From: Colletotrichum lupini
Lineage: Eukaryota > Ascomycota > Sordariomycetes > Glomerellales > Glomerellaceae
Assembly: GCF_023278565.1 (NCBI RefSeq)
Contig: NC_064679.1
Coordinates: forward strand, 2,790,001 to 2,854,000
Reading direction: 5' to 3'
Length of the DNA: 64,000 nucleotides
Both the position numbers and the translations under genes were made by a program. The notes below the pieces were generated by a model. It was not told where the DNA came from. It was given only the letters and a program-made list of their open reading frames with translations, and did no database searches. This document shows, in pieces, positions 60,082 through 64,000 of the stretch (its first letter is position 1; each line of letters begins with the position of its first letter).

Positions 60082-63000
60082 GGCGACTGTGTTTCGAAGA
60101 CGAGAAGACGTGTCGTGCGTAGTCTGAGCGCGTCAATGAGGAAGCATCGACGAAGAGACGATGTTTGCGACAGCACGGATGAAGTTGTAGCGAGGAGAGC
60201 AGAAGAGTAAAGAGTGAGGCAAAGGAACAAAGAGGACCCCGAGAGGGGAAAAGCTGAAAGCTTGTTGCGCTACGGATACATGGCACTGCGACCGTGGTGG
60301 CATGCCACTTCCCCGATTCATACTATCACACTCGGTATGAGCGCCACCATCTTTATTTTGTTTCCCCCTTCCATCAACCGGCCCATTGGCCATGGACGCT
60401 TTCGGGAAATCACACCAATCATAACGTTGCACCACTGTCGCAAATGACTTGTCTCATTGGCTGTTGCTAGGTTCTTATGAGCTCAATTAAGTTTAAACTT
60501 CGGAGCACTGAAGCTTATTGGGGAACTCATTTGGCAAGCCTCCAACTTGTTAGTGACTTAGCAAGCATGCTAAGTCAGGGTCGCCTAGACACTCAATGGC
60601 CTAGCCCACCCGGATGACCCGGAGACTTTGTGGACGGTCACGGTGCCCTGCTCCACTCATCTTGAGGATTGAACGGTCCGGGAGGGGAAGAGACATGGCC
60701 GTCCGGGGGCCCGGGTTTACCGGCAGCGCCGTATCGGTTTGCTCCCACGATTTGCTTCTCTTCATTCCCCCGCCTTGCACCCGTTGTTTGGGTTACCGCC
60801 GTGTCTGACCGCGAGGGAGACTGAAACATCATCCAAACTTTTTAGAGGATGTGGACGCGTGGCGCTCACCTGTCTGGGTTATTTGGTCGGGACGGAGGAG
60901 CTCTTTGTCAACTCCGCGCAGACCAGCAAACATTCTTCCTTCCCGTCTCCTAATTCTCTGGACGACGATCAAAAGGTTATCCTATCCGTACGTGCGTCTT
61001 GCTCCGGCAAGATGAGGCGGAATCAAGCCTCTAGAGATCCCTGGGCCGCTCGGCCACCACTTTTGATCACCTTGCCGGACGGCCGTCTTTCCCCGCACCA
61101 GCCGCCTGACCTCCATATCCAAGGATTCGGGAGAATTGGCGTAGAAAACCGACATTGGAGACACGAGCACGGGCGTGCTTTCATCTCCGACTCACGCTCG
61201 GAGGCTTAGACTGCTGGCACCACCCACGTAGTCTTGCATTATGCAGCTGCATAGATCGCCCGCTCGATGGCCCGGACCGCTTGTGCCTTTACCTCGCTTC
61301 CAGGCGCGGGCGACTCCAACGACAGAAGCCTGGAGGGGAGTTCTTTGCGCCTGTTATGGAGGAGCGAGCCTGGCACGAATACGGGCGCCGTCTGATCTCG
61401 GTGCTGCGTCCAGTCCGTGCTCTTCCCAGTTCTATTGACTGTAGGCGCTTGTGAGTGTCTCTGGGCTGTCAGTCTGCGTCACACTGAAATCACAACGAAT
61501 GCCTGACTTTGCTACCACTCAAGACCTCTGTTTGACGGACGACGCTTGCACTACTTGAAGATCTACATTTCTTTTTTTTGTTTTTATTGGGGAAGCTGAA
61601 CAAACTTTGTGTCACATCGCACGTGATGCTTTCCGATTTCGACATTTTGGAGAGACGTCGTTATCGGTAACGGAAACTGCACGCCGAGCCGGGCCAAGCC
61701 CCGGCCGAGAAAGCTTGACGGCGCAGCACAAGACAGCGAGAGAAAGAGCGGGACATCACCCAAGAAGCGAATTTGTTTGGTTCTGACATCCCGGAGCAGG
61801 ACTGCAGCGCTCGGCAGATGGAAGTGGGAAATCGTACGAAGCTTCCCTACTAGATGTTGCAACCCTGACCGGCCAATTTCCTCCCACCATATGCCATGTT
61901 GAGGTCCGGAATGTCTACACCGGGCCGATTTGTAATTGGGCCGGCTCGGACCAGTGACAGCCAGTGGATTGCAAACCCGAGGCACCGAAGTTCTCTCCAC
62001 AGCATTTGGTTGGATCATCTATCAGGGGCAGATGCAAGCCTGATCGACGAATGGGCAGCAATGATAGCCTAACTCACCAAAGCTAGAGTAGAGAGGTGTA
62101 GGGAGATCGTCAGACGTCTATCAAGAGCCGCAACCCAATGACACTGCCGGCTACCAGACGATGCCCCCTCTGGCAGGATACCCGATGACAAGGAACCATG
62201 TACGTTTGGCAGCAACTTGGTGGTAGTACACTGTCAAACTGTACACCCCCTTCATGCTACTGCGACTGGCCCCCTCCTCCGGCAAACAAAGGTCAAATAT
62301 AGAGATACGAGGCGGGAAGGGCAGTCACAGACGAAGTGACGGCTCTAAGCGCCGGACCGCACCCGTCCCTACTCTACCACTGCCGCAGGGCTCTCTTCGA
62401 CTCCATTGTTGCTCCAATCTCTAATCATCCCGTACGACATATATACTTTCAATAGTGGCGCCCGGCTCGCGGCTCACGTCACCGATGGACCTAGCGCCAG
62501 ACTAGTCCTGCTGTCTGGCAGTCCGCGGCATGCGAGCGTTGTATGCCGTTTGTCGTTGGGGGCTTAGCGGGCTAATTAGCTTAGTATTTACAGTACTGAG
62601 GTAAGAAGTTTACCTCCCATGCCACTTACATGGGCCTCGGGAGAGGGGGTTGGGACGATGAGCCTTTGAGGTGACTTTGGTGACTTTGGTCCCTTTCTTA
62701 GCTTGAATCCCGCCCTGGTTCAAGTACTGCGCTGGCTCTCTGTGGCTTGCAGGCTGGGCAGGGTTTTGCGGGCAGAAAGATGCAAGAACTTGTTGATGTT
62801 GCACTTCTACCCGAAAGCCACACGAGAGAATACGACGAGCAAGTTTTTTTTTTTTTCGACCATCCTTCCCTTTTATCGATTTGACTGACTGATCTACTTC
62901 GTAGCGTCGAAGGCACCGGCTGGCAGCGGGCGGCTAACAAGGCTCTTCCTCCTCAACCGAGGGAACGGAACGACGCCTCATTGTTCAATTTTTTTCTTCT

Positions 63001-64000
63001 CTTCCCTTATTTGGCGCCAGCGCGAAGGAGACATCAAATGTCGTTGGTGAATCTAGACGCCACGGTGTGCACGGGTCCGCCCGCTTGACGTTCCAGTCCG
63101 CTTTCTTGGTGAACGACGACGACGACGCGCCCCCCCTCATCGACATCGTGGGCTTGGAGAGAGATATGGATGCCTAAACTCGCCCTTCCCGCCCTTCCAA
63201 CCCACCCCCGGGGGAGAAATTCAACCGGAGGAGAATCGATCCGGAGGGAGAAGAAACGGCAAAAAAAAAAGAAAAGAAGAGGAGACGAGGCTGAACGAAA
63301 GCGAGACAGAGAGAAACATCCGAGGCACTGCAATGTTGCGCTTTGGACCGAGACTAAACCCCAAGCGAGGGAGAAAACAGGACAAGTTCCAACGAGTCCC
63401 ACGTCCCGCTTTAGCGCCGCTCCTGTCTTCGACTTTTTTGGCTTCGCCCGCAGTCTGGGCAGAATTGGCGCTACAGGATCTTCTTCTTTTTTTTCGGCAC
63501 ACGCAGTAAGTTACCTTAGTTCCCTCGGCTGTAGTCGCTCAGGGCACGCGCGCGCGTGGGTGCGTTGTTCGCGTGCTCAACGAACGAGAAGGAAAAAAAA
63601 AAAGTGGTCTCTTGACCTCACTTGATGTGATGCGAGAGAGAGAGAGAGAGGCGTGTGTATATGCATATGTGGGAGAGAAAAGCCATCGCTCGAAGAGAAA
63701 GTGGGACAAACATCGACATCTGGTGCAAGTACACTTGGATATCCTCACTGTTCGTCCGCCCTACCCTTCATCATCCCTGTTGTTTTTGGCAATTCTTTTC
63801 ACAGAGTTTGGTCAAAAAATGTCTCATGATCGAGAGACATTGAGTTCAGGTTGGACTCCATCGAGACGCACTTCGACACTCGCTACCCTCGCCACCGCGG
63901 GACACTACTGGTCACGAGACCTATCGAGACCTGTTTTCGAGGCCCGCCGTCGTCTGACGACGAATGTGTGAAGAAAGTATATGCAACGCCAACGTCGACT
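60082..64000. other. 3.9 kb without a supported gene
   Basis: The first few hundred bases are the CFEM promoter side. Frames further on are short, overlapping and without domains. Poly-A/T tracts occur at 61570, 62845 and 63259, and a (GA)n run at 63636-63650. The purine/pyrimidine-rich last kilobase may be the leader of a gene beyond the window. Confidence 0.4.

Overview
The window comes from the nuclear genome of a filamentous ascomycete (Pezizomycotina, most likely a sordariomycete). The coding sequences are GC-rich and broken by 50-110 base introns with GT...AG ends. The families present are typical of moulds: P5C dehydrogenase, PER1, ATG33, a CFEM protein, LaeA-like methyltransferases and a seven-helix receptor. 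There is also an extremely AT-rich island of the kind left by repeat-induced point mutation. No rRNA, tRNA, CRISPR array or intact transposon could be supported. Exon limits were worked out by hand from splice sites and reading phase. Genes whose exons join in frame to a stop are marked as such.

Layout. 1-18 kb is a run of minus-strand housekeeping genes: a partial nucleotidyltransferase-like/ankyrin protein, a shortened kinase-like protein, a small membrane-tailed protein, a bHLH transcription factor with a 3 kb upstream region, mitochondrial P5C dehydrogenase (proline catabolism) and a nine-exon PhoD-like phosphohydrolase. 18-23 kb looks empty. 23-27.4 kb holds a secreted single-exon ankyrin protein, PER1 (GPI-anchor lipid remodelling) and ATG33 (mitophagy); the last two converge. 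28.4-34.1 kb is a head-to-tail triplication of LaeA-like methyltransferase genes with the same nine-exon layout, followed by the AT-rich island at about 35.1-35.9 kb. 36.4-40.4 kb carries a peroxisomal 2,4-dienoyl-CoA reductase ending in SKL and a membrane-anchored histidine-phosphatase-fold protein. 41-42.2 kb is a GprC/cAMP-receptor-like GPCR whose exons are hard to join. 47.4-48 kb holds a small conserved fungal protein of unknown role. About 11.5 kb without a convincing gene follows, then a GPI-anchored CFEM protein at 59.5-60.1 kb and a gene-free end.

The genes do not form one obvious pathway or biosynthetic cluster: no polyketide or peptide synthase is present. The most unusual elements are the methyltransferase triplication beside the AT-rich scar, the secreted ankyrin protein isolated in a gene-poor stretch, the kinase-like protein that stops after its N-lobe, the receptor that needs very short introns, and the histidine phosphatase that seems to lack the distal His-Asp pair.
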